In this document: positions 13,598 through 26,146 of the stretch, piece after piece | Layout: every line of letters begins with the position of its first letter | Position numbering within the stretch: position 1 is the first letter of the stretch | NCBI RefSeq assembly: GCF_050948175.1 | Contig: NC_135202.1 | Span: 8,866,001-8,930,000 of the forward strand | Direction: 5' to 3' | Source: Xylocopa sonorina | Taxonomy: Eukaryota; Arthropoda; Insecta; Hymenoptera; Apidae | Length of the DNA: 64,000 nt | Notes under the pieces: model-generated | The model's input: the letters and a program-made list of their open reading frames with translations, nothing else | What the model was told of the DNA's origin: nothing | The model's database searches: none | Made by a program: the position numbers and the translations under genes

Positions 13598-13679
13598 ATT
13601 TATTTTCTGTCGCCCCGATTTTTCGCACTCGCGTTACTTAAATCTGTAGATCGGTGAATCGGGGCGACGGGAAATGGGT
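13598..13679. ncRNA. Pre-miRNA-sized hairpin, candidate small-RNA precursor
   Basis: ATTTTCTGTCGCCCCGATT (13602-13620) pairs with AATCGGGGCGACGGGAAAT (13657-13675) along all 19 positions, two of them G-U if read as + strand RNA. Pairing continues outward four more positions (three G-U, one A-U) and inward a few more with one mismatch. The result is an approximately 82-nt stem-loop of the size of an animal pre-miRNA, about 230 bp before the ems exon 2 acceptor. I do not recognise a known miRNA seed. A decayed inverted-repeat transposon or a splicing-related structure is the alternative. Confidence 0.35.
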
Positions 13680-13911
13680 AAACCGCGGGATTAAAATGCT
13701 GACCAGCGAGCAAATATTTTCAATCTGGTAATTAATTTCGCGCGAAGGATTCCTGGGAGGTATTATAAAAATAGTTATCCGACTATTAATTCAGCTAGGC
13801 AGAATTCCACATAGCATAAATCTCAAGTGAAATTTCCATTATACCGTTGAGTAAAACGTCGAGTCGTGACGTTGACTGAGTAATTCATGCGTTTCTTGCG
13901 CCTGCTTCCAG

Positions 13912-14084
13912 GCCCCGACATACCAGGGTTTCTTCTGCAGCCATTCAGGAAGCCGAAGAGAATAAGGACGGCCTTCAGCCCCAGCCAGTTGCTGAAGCTG
14001 GAGCACGCGTTCGAGAAAAATCACTACGTCGTCGGCGCGGAGAGGAAGCAGCTGGCGCAGGCGCTCTCGTTGACGGAAACGCAG
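13912..14084 (+). CDS. ems: ems exon: linker and homeodomain residues 1-44
   Basis: The exon starts after CTTCCAG, completes the split Gly codon, and encodes a short linker (PDIPGFLLQPFR) and then the homeodomain from 13953. Homeodomain residues 1-44 include R3, R5 and F8 of the N-terminal arm (PKRIRTAF), helix 1 (SQLLKLEHAFE) and helix 2 (GAERKQLAQALSL), ending TETQ. The arm contacts the DNA minor groove. The wording is that of the ems/Emx class, notably the YVVGAERK segment. The exon ends in phase 0 at CAG|GTAACA, placing the intron between homeodomain residues 44 and 45, the position known in Emx/ems genes. Distance from YPWL to the homeodomain is short, as usual in this family. The frame stays open for about 160 bases past the donor, but that is intron. 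Confidence 0.97.
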
Positions 14085-14552
14085 GTAACATCCCCTTTCG
14101 ACCGGAGAAAATTCAATCCTTTCCCTCTTCTCGTCAAAATCGAAACTGTTCCAAGAAAATTCCCGCATTCTGAAACAGCGTGGAAACTGCTCGATCTTGG
14201 TTGCCGTTTTAGATTTCGATCGGCAATTAGCAATTCAACAGGGTAGATATAAACACTGTATGGTCGATGAGCACCCCGTCGATGGGGAAAACAATTATTC
14301 TCGTCAAACGAGTCGGTAAAAATCGCGTTGGCGGATAGCATCCGTCCGGTACAGTCGTATCCGCGCGACGTAGCTAATTACCCGACAATTAGAACGGTAA
14401 TTACAACGCAGTCGGGTGCAGAGGCGCGAAGCTGTTCAGGCGGCATCAAATTACCGCGTTTAACGAGAACAGCTATTCAATTATCGGGATCGTAGACAAA
14501 ATTCCACGGCTATCTCACGCACTGCATCTACAGCCGTACTCGTAACGCTTCT

Positions 14553-14591
14553 GGGGGTATTTATGCCTCTCATCGAGGCATAAATATTCCC
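14553..14591. repeat. 17-bp hairpin with 5-nt loop
   Basis: A G-run plus TATTTATGCCTC (14553-14569) pairs with GAGGCATAAATATTCCC (14575-14591) over 17 bp with two G-U pairs and the loop TCATC. It is compact and stable, about 470 bp inside intron 2. It could influence splicing or be a cruciform. It is too short for a standard pre-miRNA. Confidence 0.6.
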
Positions 14592-15130
14592 TTATAATTG
14601 GCCCTTCATCATGAGAATCGAGACTTTCATGTGTGCTTCACACTCTAAGCAAGGGTTTCGAATAGCAGCCTCCCTTAAAAATTACTATTTCGCCCAGAAC
14701 ATTCGAGTAACCGAGCAAGGGTTGTATCAAAGTATCTCTAAATCTCGAGATCGAAAGTAACAACCCCTAACGAGGCGCTATAAACGTTGATTTCGACCAT
14801 CCTCGATCGTACGAGCGCCCAGCTAAACTTGCTACTTAAATCAATCATCACCTTGCAACCTATCATAAGCACCTCCAACAACGATTCAACACCGCTGGTT
14901 TCGAAGCCACTGGCAAACCTGTGTCCATCTCGGCCCATAATTCCCAAGACAGACCGGAGTAACCCCCACAAGCTTAGTTTCGACCGATCCAGTGGAACAG
15001 TGGCTTTTATTCGCCGTCTAATGGCGCGACGTTTGCAAAAGTAGAGACGAGGGTCGGTTAACGAGGGGTTTGATATGCTAATGGCCGATCGAGGGGTGGC
15101 TACTATTTCGGTGGTGCGTAGGTCCTACTA

Positions 15131-15144
15131 CGCGCGCGCGCGCG
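15131..15144. repeat. (CG)7 alternating tract
   Basis: Seven pure CG dinucleotides in intron 2, about 170 bp before the Pho-type site at 15316. Confidence 0.8.
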
Positions 15145-18100
15145 CCATACGCTCGTGTTGGACGCTCCAGATGCGTTTTACCCGCGTGTATCACTGCCGT
15201 TGCGCTATGTATTCCATGGGCGTACGTGGTCCAAAGAAGGGAGAGGGTCTAGAAGGGGGAACGAAGCGGGGTGGTATCGTGAATTAAGTCGAGTGAATGG
15301 AGGAGAATCGCTCGACGCCATCTTGGTGCAAACAGGCTTCCTCTCTTCATTGTGCTCTTTTCTTTCGCGATTTTCTCCGTTCTCGTTTAAATGTTCATTT
15401 ATCGTATTACCTCGCGTTCAACGAGTTGATCAATAGAGTACAAATTGACGGGTGCGACTACTAGAAGAAGCGATTCGGGTTTCGCTAATCACGGCTACGG
15501 GCGTTGATTGGCATTCGAGCGTCCAAGTTTCCCCGGTACTGTTCGAGCACGACATCGCCTTCGTGTCGGACGGATCGCGATTCGATGGTCAGGGTCCGCG
15601 TATAATGCATTCGCCGACTAATTGCCAGGCTAATCGCGCGTAATTAGGGGCGCTAATGAGGGCCAGCGGGTCGCGTGTGACGCGCGCCTCGGCTTTATGA
15701 ATCTTAACAACCGCGAGAACACGCCGCTTACGTGCACGCGATTCCACGTTGAAGTGTTTACGGGACGTGATAGCCTTGTTTTCTTCGGCCTCGAAATTTT
15801 TCTCCATCGCTTACCAGAGACGAGCGGAGATTCAATTATTATCGCGGTAACGATTAATTGGAGATTAGCAATTTCAGCCGGAGTGCACCGGCAATTAGAC
15901 GAGCACCCGCGGTGGAAAGGGTGGATAAATTTTCGCAGTTTAAGCGAGACAATGTTAAACGAACTTAATAAACGAGTCGTCTTCGTATTGCGCTTGTCTC
16001 GAGAAACCTGTTGTTACTTGGCTCATTACCGTTTTTAATCGCGTTTCATTTATCTTCGGGGCTTGTTAACAAATACCCATCGCGCACATTAATGAAAAAT
16101 AGCCGATAACGATCTAGTGAAACGATCGCGGGCATGATGTACACGCTGAAAGAAACGCTTGTGCGCACCTTTATTATAATAACAGATCGCCGTTGTAGAA
16201 CCATCAACCATATCACCGAACAACAGCTTTGAGTATTCCAAACGCGGTCTTGGACAGTTTTAATTAGCGAAAGGGGACTTTCGGCAATTAGCGGTTCGCT
16301 AGGTTAATCGTACAGGTATCTCGACCCTAACTTTTCATTTTAATTAACAGACGGTGCTCTTATCATATATATTTATTAGGGAAACGTTTGAACCTACCAA
16401 CTAGAGACTTATTAAGTTAATTAATACATTAAGAGAAGGGAGCGGAGTGTCTCTTCTTTTTGGGTTATCCTCTCCATAACCTTCTTGTACAAAATTTGAA
16501 AGGTCGAAAGAAATTGTAGGCAAATCGAAGGCAATTTCCTCGCGCGGTTCTTCTGCTACCCGCCCCGTCCAATTACCCACGGTTAGTGCCGCGGTAATTC
16601 CGTTTTTACGCGGTGCAAAACGAAACTGCGTTCGTCTCTCTTTCGCGCGTGCTCGACCGGGTATGGAATCGCGAGTGGCCAGAAAGAAACTAACCACCAG
16701 CAGGATCGCGAGAGGGACGCAAATGCGCGCTTATTGCGGCGCATCGCGCGTCGCAATTAGCGCGTCGACGCTTCTGTTGCGTAATTAAAGACGCGGTGGA
16801 ACGCTCGCGTGGATGGTGCGCGAACACGTAGGACCGAAGAGATCGAACGATAGGGTGGAGCGGCGAACAGGTGGCGATGCGAGTCTCGTTCAGACTGTTT
16901 CTCGAGACTGGTTCGATCGTGTCGACGATTGGTGAAATTCGTGTCGTTTCCTGATTGCGTCCACTGTTCGCTGTCTTGTTCTCACCTGGTCACGATGCTC
17001 GTTGCTGCCAGTCGACTATTACTTTCGTTAATTATTCCGTTCGTCTAGCGGTTGGTCTTTTCGTTGGTAACTGCCCATTGTAGGATCAGCAATTGCGAGT
17101 GTAAGGATATTCCCATACGTGGACGTAAACCTGAGATTAATCTGCGTTTCGATGAATCCGTGGTTGTTCCTCGCGGAAAAAGCTGGTACATCATTACACA
17201 GTAGTTAGCCAATTAATCACGCCCCTTACATTTCTCCCTCCTTTGCTACGTGTTCGCGCAACGACGTGTCCATTCGACGTGTGTCGTTGCAGTGAATTTA
17301 TTAGAGAAAGTTAACACCGTACCCAAGTACATCGTTTCTAGCGACACGCGCATGCATCATCAGTTTACAACCCCGGATCATCAACATTGTGGTTGTATCG
17401 GCATTAATCACGCCCGGGTAATTCCGATCGAAATCCGACTAGGGCTTTAGATTGATCGTCTACCGACTGGTTCCTAATCAATTAAGGTCCTCAGCGTGGT
17501 ATCAGTTTAAAAAGTTCTCAAGGAAAATGATTCGCGTCGTTAATCCTTTCTCACCCTCGTTCCTCTCGCGTCTTTTTTCCAGGCTTTGGACACGCGCAGG
17601 GTAGTCGGACAAGTATTTCACTCGTCGTTATATCGGCACAAAGATAGCTTGTAATTAATTTTCTGGGATTTGGGAGCGATAAAGATACTGCCGGTTAGAC
17701 GGGCTGGAATTTGAGTAATGAATAACCAGGACTCCCTGTGGCTTTTTGTATAATTATCTGTCACAAAGTAGAGATGCGTGCAACGATGCGTAAAAACGGT
17801 CATCTTAAAAGCAATAGTCAGTTCTAAGTAAATATTTCTTACGATGTTTCTCTGTAATACATCAAGGAGTATAAATTCCTACATTTCACTGGTCTACAAA
17901 AGAAAATAGTTGCATCCACATGCTGCTGATACTCGAAGCGCAACGCGAATACTTGTTCGAGCCCGCATTAAATAGTCGCGAGCAATCTACGTGTATTAAT
18001 TTCGTGGCTGACGACTGTCATACGCCCCGTTAGCTACACGCGTTATAAATTTATCCCGATCATCGTGACTCCGCGTCCCTGGCTTATAATCCCGAGTCAT

Positions 18101-19824
18101 TAAACGATCTCGTACAAGGGAACGAGGATCCGCGCGTCCCGTGGATCGGAACGAGCGATCGGCCAGGGGAGTAACGATCGTATCAACGGCTTAAAACAAG
18201 AGGAGACGTCAGTAGATCGAAGCCAGCTCCGATAATTAACAGCGCGAAACGTCCAGATTGGTTATGGGTATATACACACGGAGGATGTATCGGCCGTTTA
18301 CAAAGTTGCATTAACGAGGCGGGAGAAAAACTAACAAGAGCAGAGGGTCGGAGGATTTTTATCAGCAGCGCAAGAAATATCGATGTCCCGACGTTCGAGC
18401 GCAAACAGCGTTAACCGCGATCACCGCGTGATTAATAGCGCGAAGCGTGCTGAAGGTATAGAGGAGATCGTCAGCGGACGAAGAAAAGGGACGTCGAGAG
18501 AAGCGAACGGGAAAAGGGGGTGAAAGAAGTAACCCATCGATATCTCAAACTCTGAACGGCAACCCGTTAACACCTACAATTAGCCCGAGTCGGTAACGCG
18601 TCGATAAATCACGTCGAGCGAATCATCATTTTCCGAAAGAGAATGAATTGGCCTCGGCGATGAAATTCGCACAAAGGAGAATCCAATAAGCGTCGAGAGG
18701 GGAGAGAGAGAAAGTTTACGAAAGGGGATAAAAGAAACGATCTCTCCATTATTCTGGCCAGGCGAAATGAATAATTTTGCTGCGTAACGTCATTACCTGA
18801 TAATAATTAACGAGGCATCGATCGCGGGCCAGGCGGTGGAAAAGAAGGTCAGCAGTAAATCAGGCATTTGTCGTCGCAGTCGTTCTTGTACCTGTCCGGA
18901 GTTTACAAAATAATCGCTCGAGCATGGTCAGCACCGGTTCGCGGCGGGTCCGTAAATCATCCGGTTAATTGCCGCTTATCAGCGTAACGACAGAAACGTC
19001 TTTTCGCGTCTGAAAGAAGCGAGGTTCCGAGCGGGGCAGCAACGAACGGAGGACAATGGAGGAAGAAGTACATCTGTTCGCGTTCCTGGTACGTCTTAAA
19101 GCGTAGCTTACACGGGATAGCGGCTGGGGCTATAACAGAAGTAATTGCGAGTAGCGAGCCTCGAGTGAGCGTTACCAGGCTTGAGTTAGGGTAGCCAATG
19201 TTACGCTACGATGGTACGTCGCCTCGCCCCGTTATTTCGCTTGATTGTAAGATATTTTCAACTGTCAATCGAAACGAGCTTACTTAACAATCACCCGACC
19301 CCAACAGCCGCTATTGTTGACTTTAACTCTTCCGTGTACCTCCGCTTAAATCGTGGCTACCTCCGAATAAAGATAGCGTAGAAATCCCCTTTCATCTCGG
19401 AACGTTTCACCGTAACTCCCTGGCAGTAACTTAATTTCCGTCGAGCTGGGCTATACACCATCCCCTCGCAGTTTATCAGTGCAAATCAGGCTTAACGAAC
19501 CCGAGCGCCGCCACGGGGCCCTCCGCGCGCAGAAGCGGGCGCGGGCGCAGCCGCGGTGTGTATCGGGTTGGGCATCTCGCGGGCAAAATAAACGCGGCAC
19601 GGTCATATATTCTCGACGCGAAATACGCGGTGATATTTACTGCAACGTTATTAGCATGCTGGACTGTATATTACCGCGTAATTTGCATCGGGTTTCAGTT
19701 GCCCGGGAACGCGACTGCGCGTCGTTAACAACCTTATAATCACGCGCTCGCGCACCACCGGTCCCCCTGACTATTCTTTCTTCCTTTTTTTTCTTCCTCT
19801 TCTTTTCTTCTTCGACGCTCGCCT

Positions 19825-19845
19825 AACCCGGCGTAATGCCGGGTT
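19825..19845. repeat. 8-bp perfect hairpin
   Basis: AACCCGGC and GCCGGGTT flank a 5-base loop (GTAAT). It lies just after a T/C-rich stretch at 19770-19812. Confidence 0.5.
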
Positions 19846-21736
19846 CGCATGAACGCGAGAACATTGTCGGGGTGCACCCTCGGGGCGCTTCGCGTCGTTG
19901 TGCTTTTTGCCTATCGTCGCGGGTGCTTAGGTTTTCTCTCCGCTATCCTGTTGCCAGCGCACCTCCGGCCACGATTCTCGATCTCTAATCGAATTCGGCT
20001 GCTTTACAGTGGTGTAAATTGGAGGAGATAACTGTTTCGCCCGCTGGGCTTAGATGCGGTGGCCTCTTTTTGGTTTTCGTCTCGTCGCGGACGATCAGTG
20101 TCCGTGGAGAGCGTTGGAAACTGAGCCGCGTCGCGTCTCGTTTTTTCTTTTGGCTGGGCGCATAGCAGTTTTACAATCGCTGGGCTAACAAGTAGGTTTC
20201 GATGCTAAAAGTATCCATATTTATTCGAATCGCGGGTAATTGGATTTTATTGCCCCTAAGTGGGTGTAATTAGCCTCCTCGGGCGATAAAACGACATCAT
20301 TGTAGGTTAGCCTGTTGCAATTATGCCAGAGGAATTCCATCGTTGGAGATTATCTCGGTTAACGCCGATGCCTACAAAGATAGAGAGTTAAGAAACAATG
20401 TCACAACCCGGTGGTAAACCTGTTGAATGTAAAGTAGCGGTTAGCCGGGGGAACAATAAAATATCAGCGGACATGTTGATATTACTTTGCAAGTTGTTCA
20501 CGTATCAAGTACTGGATCAAACTGAAAGAAAAACGAATCTAATTGATCAAACTATCAGGCGCGCGCGGGGTTCATCAGTAACCCAGGAAAGTACACACTT
20601 GTTGCGGTCATTTGCAATTCAATCTCCGACGCGTACTCGCTTCACCTCGTTCTTATAATATCCCACGGATACTTTGGTAAATTAATTTCAAGTTCGTATT
20701 ACCGGTTCCATGAAAATGTAAATTACGTTTTAGTTAATATCGAAAAGATCTCGTATCGAGTGCTGCGCCGTGCATAAAGTTAAAGGCGGGGGTCCCCTAG
20801 TTCCGAGGCTGTCCTCGCTTAACGGCGCGTTAAAGTCACCGGACGGATCCCTCAAGAGCCCCACCGTGTCGTCGCGGCTTTCATTTTAACCGGTCGATCG
20901 CGCGGCTCGTCGCGCCGCAACTTTTTTCTTCCCTCGAGACAGAGAGGAGGCATTCGAAGACGCGTTAATCTGAAATATAATTAGCAGCGTAACAGTGGGG
21001 GCAGTCGGCGAATCGGTCGCATAATTGCGCCAGGAAGAGGAGGCCACGTTCACATACAATATCGGATGACAGCGCATTCGCAATGCTTTATTCTTAGTCC
21101 AGCGACGACACGCCTCATTATGCATAGAGAATCCGCACGCGGCCTGCATAATATGCAAAACTTCTTCCATTACCGTCGACGGGCAACGTAACACACGCCC
21201 GTGCATGAGCGCGCGCGCTGCTGTACGCGCGCGTATTCGCGGGGAATAATAGCCGCGTGATATTATATCGGTAGCCCGTGCGCCGTTCTCTTCTTTTATT
21301 TATCTTCCCTTCGTCCCCTTCCGCTTGGTGCTTTTTATTCCTGGCAGACCAGGAACGCGGAATTTCGAGAATCGAACGGTACACGAGTGATTCACCGAGC
21401 CGTGTCGTCGCGAACGTTTCCCGCGAACGAATCGACCCGTACCGCACGGTTACATCGTCGTCTTCCGTTTCTTGGCAGAAAGTTTCGGCCTCGCGACAGC
21501 CGCTGCGAGCGTACACCGCCTTCTCTAAGTCCACTTTTCACCTGGCCCCTGCGAAACAAGCGTATTCAACGGGCTTATCGTCGGAACATTTCTCGAACGG
21601 TGCCACTTGACTCGTACTCTAATTCAATAGATCGCGGCTAAGTGTCGATCTAGCAGGAAACGATTAAGATTCCGCTCGGTTAGCGACTAATCGTTACAAC
21701 GTATTTATCGTAGCCACTATCGGGAACGTTTTAAAT

Positions 21737-21774
21737 CGAGGTTCCTCGTCGCCCGTCCGCTACGAGGAACCTCG
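21737..21774. repeat. 13-bp perfect hairpin
   Basis: CGAGGTTCCTCGT (21737-21749) and ACGAGGAACCTCG (21762-21774) are exact inverted repeats across a 12-nt loop. Flanking A and T bases add partial pairing. Each arm also contains CGAGG..CCTCG, a small palindrome of its own. Confidence 0.6.
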
Positions 21775-24700
21775 TTTTACGATCCGCTTATCGTTCGCTC
21801 GTAAAAACGATATTATGCTAACTAAGATCGCGATGAGGGGCGCCTGTCTTGTTTCTACGCCTCCTCGGTAGGGACCGTGAACAATGGGTAATTAAAGCGG
21901 CAGAATTTCTACGGAGAAATTCCATCTGTCAGTGCTTCTCTGTTTCACTCGCTGTTTTCCCGTCGTTGACACACATCCTCGGTCCTTTACGCGAGACCAG
22001 AGAAGAAGGATCGTTTCGATTAAGCGCGATGGTGGTCTAAGTTTGAGACGCCAGTTAAGTGCGAACCGAACATGTTAATCGACTCCTCCTAATTCTAACG
22101 CGAGGTTTAACGAAGGTGGAATTTAGTAAATAATTTCCGTCTCTCTGATTTTAATCTTTTAATCTCTGATTGTTTGAGAGACGAGGGTGTCGATTATGTG
22201 TCGAAAAATGTTGGTAGTACGTTCGACGTAGGATTTAACCTAACTGCAGTTGAATACAGCACATACGAAATTTCCACGTGGACCAGCTGCGAGTCCAACG
22301 TATTTCGATATAATTAGGGATGATTCCTTTGGGAGGGAAATTCGAGGGAGTCGAAAACGATCGGCGCGGCTCAAAGGGAAACGAAACGCGGAGGATATTC
22401 CCGATTCGAACGATCGGCGTAAACGATAGGCGCGGTGAACCAACCGATCCCCTTTCTCTCTTCGGTTCGTTCCTCATCCCTTTCGTGTGGGACGGGAGGA
22501 GGGGCAGACGTTTCGTTTTCTCGTCACGATTCTGGCATGTCACTGTCGTGTGTCGCCGACTTCGTGTGCATACTGTCGGCCCCCGTACGCGAGGAAGCTC
22601 TACCAGAGCCGATTCGAGATCGGGCGAAGAAATCGTTACACTTTAGGGACGGGAATGCGCTCGCCCCGCGAGACAAAGATGGAGCTCCTTTTTTATGGCG
22701 TACTTTTTTTCCAGCACCACTTTGTTTCGAGATCGTTGACACCTTCGCGCGAAGAACGCTCCCGTATCTGTTTTCTGCTTTTGATTCGACGATTGCTGTA
22801 GATTTCGAACGAACGCCTTCGATATTTTGCCCTCGACTTTGAGATTCGTGTTACTACTTGCCATGGAATCGTTGCTTGCAATTTAAAATAGATATTTTTA
22901 TTAATTCACGTTTTGTACAAGGAAGATTGGTTTAGAGATAGATTTAATCGAAAAAGGGTGGAAGATAATTGTTGTTGAATCGATCTCGATGGGTCCTGAA
23001 AGATCCGTATTTGATCAATCTTTGTCCAGGCGGATTGATACGACGTTTCCTCCCTGCGCGCGTCCTACCTGGTATTATTAATCCACGCAGGTGCCTCGGC
23101 CTCTTTGGAAACGTCACGCTTGCTATTCCGTTAGCAAAATATCATTCCCTTTTTTAATCCTGCTGGAAATCCGACGAAAAAATGCTGAACCGTTGGTAAA
23201 TACACACTGGCCCGACAGGGAGTGCGTGTTCGATGAAATTGGTGGTCCTGCCTTGCCAATATGGCCCGACGATCACGTTCGTACTAAACTCGTCCCTTTC
23301 TAATCGTGATATCCAATCGAGCAAATATTATCGTCTCTTACATCAGCCAATAAAAATCATTTCCTTCCATACAATAATATAATAGAATAGATTATTTAAT
23401 AGATACGTAAGTACGTGTTGAAAAGTGAATCGATGCCGCCATTGTCAATTTCATTGCTTCTCGTCCCTTTCGATTTCAAAGACACCCTCGACGAGGACAA
23501 GATATCGCGAGAAGGTCTGGCTAGGTCGCTTAAAAGTTTCAAGAAACACAAGTCCACAGACAATTCGTATCGATCTCTCACGCGATCTTCCCGACGCGAG
23601 CGGAACCTTCCCATTTGTCGGCAATAAAACGTTGCACGCAGATGAAGGCGCATCCGGCGAAATTGCCACCCCTCGCCGCCTGATCACGCTCAATTTCGTC
23701 CTAACAAAACACGCGTGCCCGTGGACAATTGAAAAATAATATCGCCGAGTTTATTTAGCCGCGCGATCGCCGCCTGTGGGGCGTGGATCGCCGCGACGCT
23801 TCGGAGGGATTAAAAATAATGTTTCGAGCGTGACTGGCCAGCCCCAGGGGGATTACGGGACGCCGTCGACCGCCGCTATTGGCCGGGGATGCAGCCCCGC
23901 GGATTTTATTCAGAAGGGGGGAAAAAAACGATACGCCTGTTTTTCTTTCGTATCTCCGGTTTGGCTTGACCATTTGGGGATCGTGTCCGTTTAATTCCTC
24001 TCGTTCGATCGCTGGGTTCGCTGGCAAAAAAAAATCCTCTTTTCGGCAGCTCGAACGAAAGGGACGCGTCTACGTGGAAACTTTGATCGTTTCTGTTGAA
24101 TACGGCTCGCTAATGTCGTTTCTTTACGCGCGATATAAATTGATGTACTAACTTTAGCGATGCCGGTGATGGAAGGTTCAGTTTCAATTGCAATAAAACG
24201 GTGTACGGAATCGCGTACCTCCGACGCGACGAGGAGAAAATGGCGAACGACCATCGCGGTATTAATTTCCATTAGGAAGGATCCAATTTTCGTGGCGGAC
24301 AGTAAAAAGAGCCGATAATTATATTTAACAGAGAAGGTAAGGGGCGCTGATAGATTAGACTTCGAGAACCACTTTTCCACCGCTCTATATTTCCCTTCCT
24401 TCCGTCTCTTTTTTTCTGTACGATCGCCTGGTGATTTCGTTGCGAAATCGACTAGATATGAGTGTAATTAGAATACCAATTATCAGATGAGCCCAATTGA
24501 ATATGCAATTATCACGTATCGTGACACGGAACGTTCTGCTTCATTTTGTACCTACCTTTTTATTAAACTTATCCCAGTTCCGATTCCTGTAGCACGAAAT
24601 GATATTAACTCTGTTCAAACTATGTTCGAACTATACTTCTATTATCACTGAAGCAACTGTTACACCATCGTTATTATCAATCCAATCATCCAAATCTGTA

Positions 24701-26120
24701 CTTCGAAATTCGCACCAGAAACGGACACGGAACGCCTCGCAAACGTGGCGGACCGCGACGCATCAAAGACGAACAAGTTCCACCCGAGCAGCTGGCTCTC
24801 TCCTCTAAATCCCAGTCGCCGCCCAATCACTATGGTCGCCCGTTGGATCCGCGGGACGCCAATTACGTCCACGAGGCGCGTCGCCATCAGTCAGTGAAAT
24901 TTCCGAAACGCAAATATGGTCAGACTGTCGGCTCGGGTTGCTCCTTTCCCGATCCGGAGGCATTCCAGCCCCGCGTCTGCCTCCCTCGGTGCGCGCACTC
25001 GTCCTCGCACACCTGCGCGCCTCCTCCAAAGCGGATACCGACGATCCACCGACGGTCCGTTCGCGTATAAGGTGTTCCTCACCTGTCACTTAGACTAGCG
25101 CTACGGGAGCAGCTTCAATTACTGTTTTCCCAGCAGATACGTCTGTACCCGGGTACCACGTACACAAGGTTTATACGGGGGCTCGTTATCTCGCGGGGTG
25201 GATCGTTGCGCAGCGGCCCAGGATGCCCGCGCGATCCCCGCGGATTGATATTAGCCGTAATCCGCGTGGTAATTCGATCGATCGGCCGGACGGAAGGCCG
25301 CGGCCACGTTACCAATCGGTTATCTAGATCGGACGTCGGCTCGTTCCAGTGCGTCGCTATTTTTGGCGTGGAACGACGCTGGGATGTGTACGGGATAGGC
25401 CTCTTGGAAGCTCGATGGCGTCGCGATGCTCGGGTGGGTACCCTTTTGCGGACCACTGCGGACGAACGCTGCGAAAGGAATTATCTGCTGGCGTTTCTGG
25501 ACAAATTGAAAAATGTTTAAACGTTGCTAATTCCGTTTTCTTGGCTTTTACGTCGAGTCTCTCGGAGTTGGTATTTTTCTGCTTCGATTCCGTCCGATCG
25601 AATCGCGTTATATAAGACGAACAATTAGCCGAGACGTTGATGATCGTTCGGAAGAAGAGTCATTAACTGTGGGAAGGAAGTTCGAGGCTGACTAGAGATA
25701 GATGAAGCGAGACGGAGGGAGAGAGTAGTGGCAACGGCTCGTGTGTACCCAGGGGAACTTTTCGAGGATTGTGGCACTTAACGGATGATTAAGAGGGCAA
25801 ATAGAGAGCGCAACCCTGTTGGTTAACGTAGTTTCATCCCCCTCGGTTCTAACGCTCCCGGCAGGACCCTCGGTGTGTCGTACGTTTAATCGAGTTACCC
25901 CCATTTCGTAATCACCCTCGGTCCCCGAGGGTTGCCATGGCGACCGCGGGCGGTCCTGAAAGCCGATTGGCGGATCTTCACGCACGCGGAAACCCCGGCC
26001 ACCCCTTTTCGCCCACCGTACGTGGCCTATTCCCCAGGATCAGCTCGAACGCTTTCAAAACCCACCACCTCTCCCTTACGCCCGTTGGATTTACACTCGG
26101 TTTAACCTCTCTTCGTCCGT

Positions 26121-26146
26121 CTCTCTCTCTCTCTCTCTTTCTCTCT
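26121..26146. repeat. CT microsatellite
   Basis: A nearly pure (CT)n run with one TT interruption in intron 2. On the other strand it is a GA tract. Confidence 0.8.

Larger units (their letters stand above)
370..13911 (+). other. ems: ems intron 1 (13.5 kb)
   Basis: The intron is bounded by a GTACGT donor and a pyrimidine-rich CGCCTGCTTCCAG acceptor and is phase 1. I see no second gene inside it: open frames on both strands are short, overlap one another and lack family motifs. It contains many TAAT-type homeodomain cores, a (GA)10 tract with a Pho-type site (4.33-4.41 kb), five GCGTTAC motifs (4.73-4.95 kb), a possible small MITE (6.08-6.18 kb), a CG tract (8.0 kb) and hairpins at 10.93, 11.98 and 13.60 kb. 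Elsewhere it is unremarkable non-coding DNA. Long introns in patterning genes commonly carry enhancers. That reading is an inference here. Confidence 0.88.

Noticed and set aside
22235..22864. Stacked open frames on both strands in intron 2
   Set aside because: At least three frames are open simultaneously, which indicates CpG-rich stop-poor DNA rather than an exon. No flanking splice sites fit.
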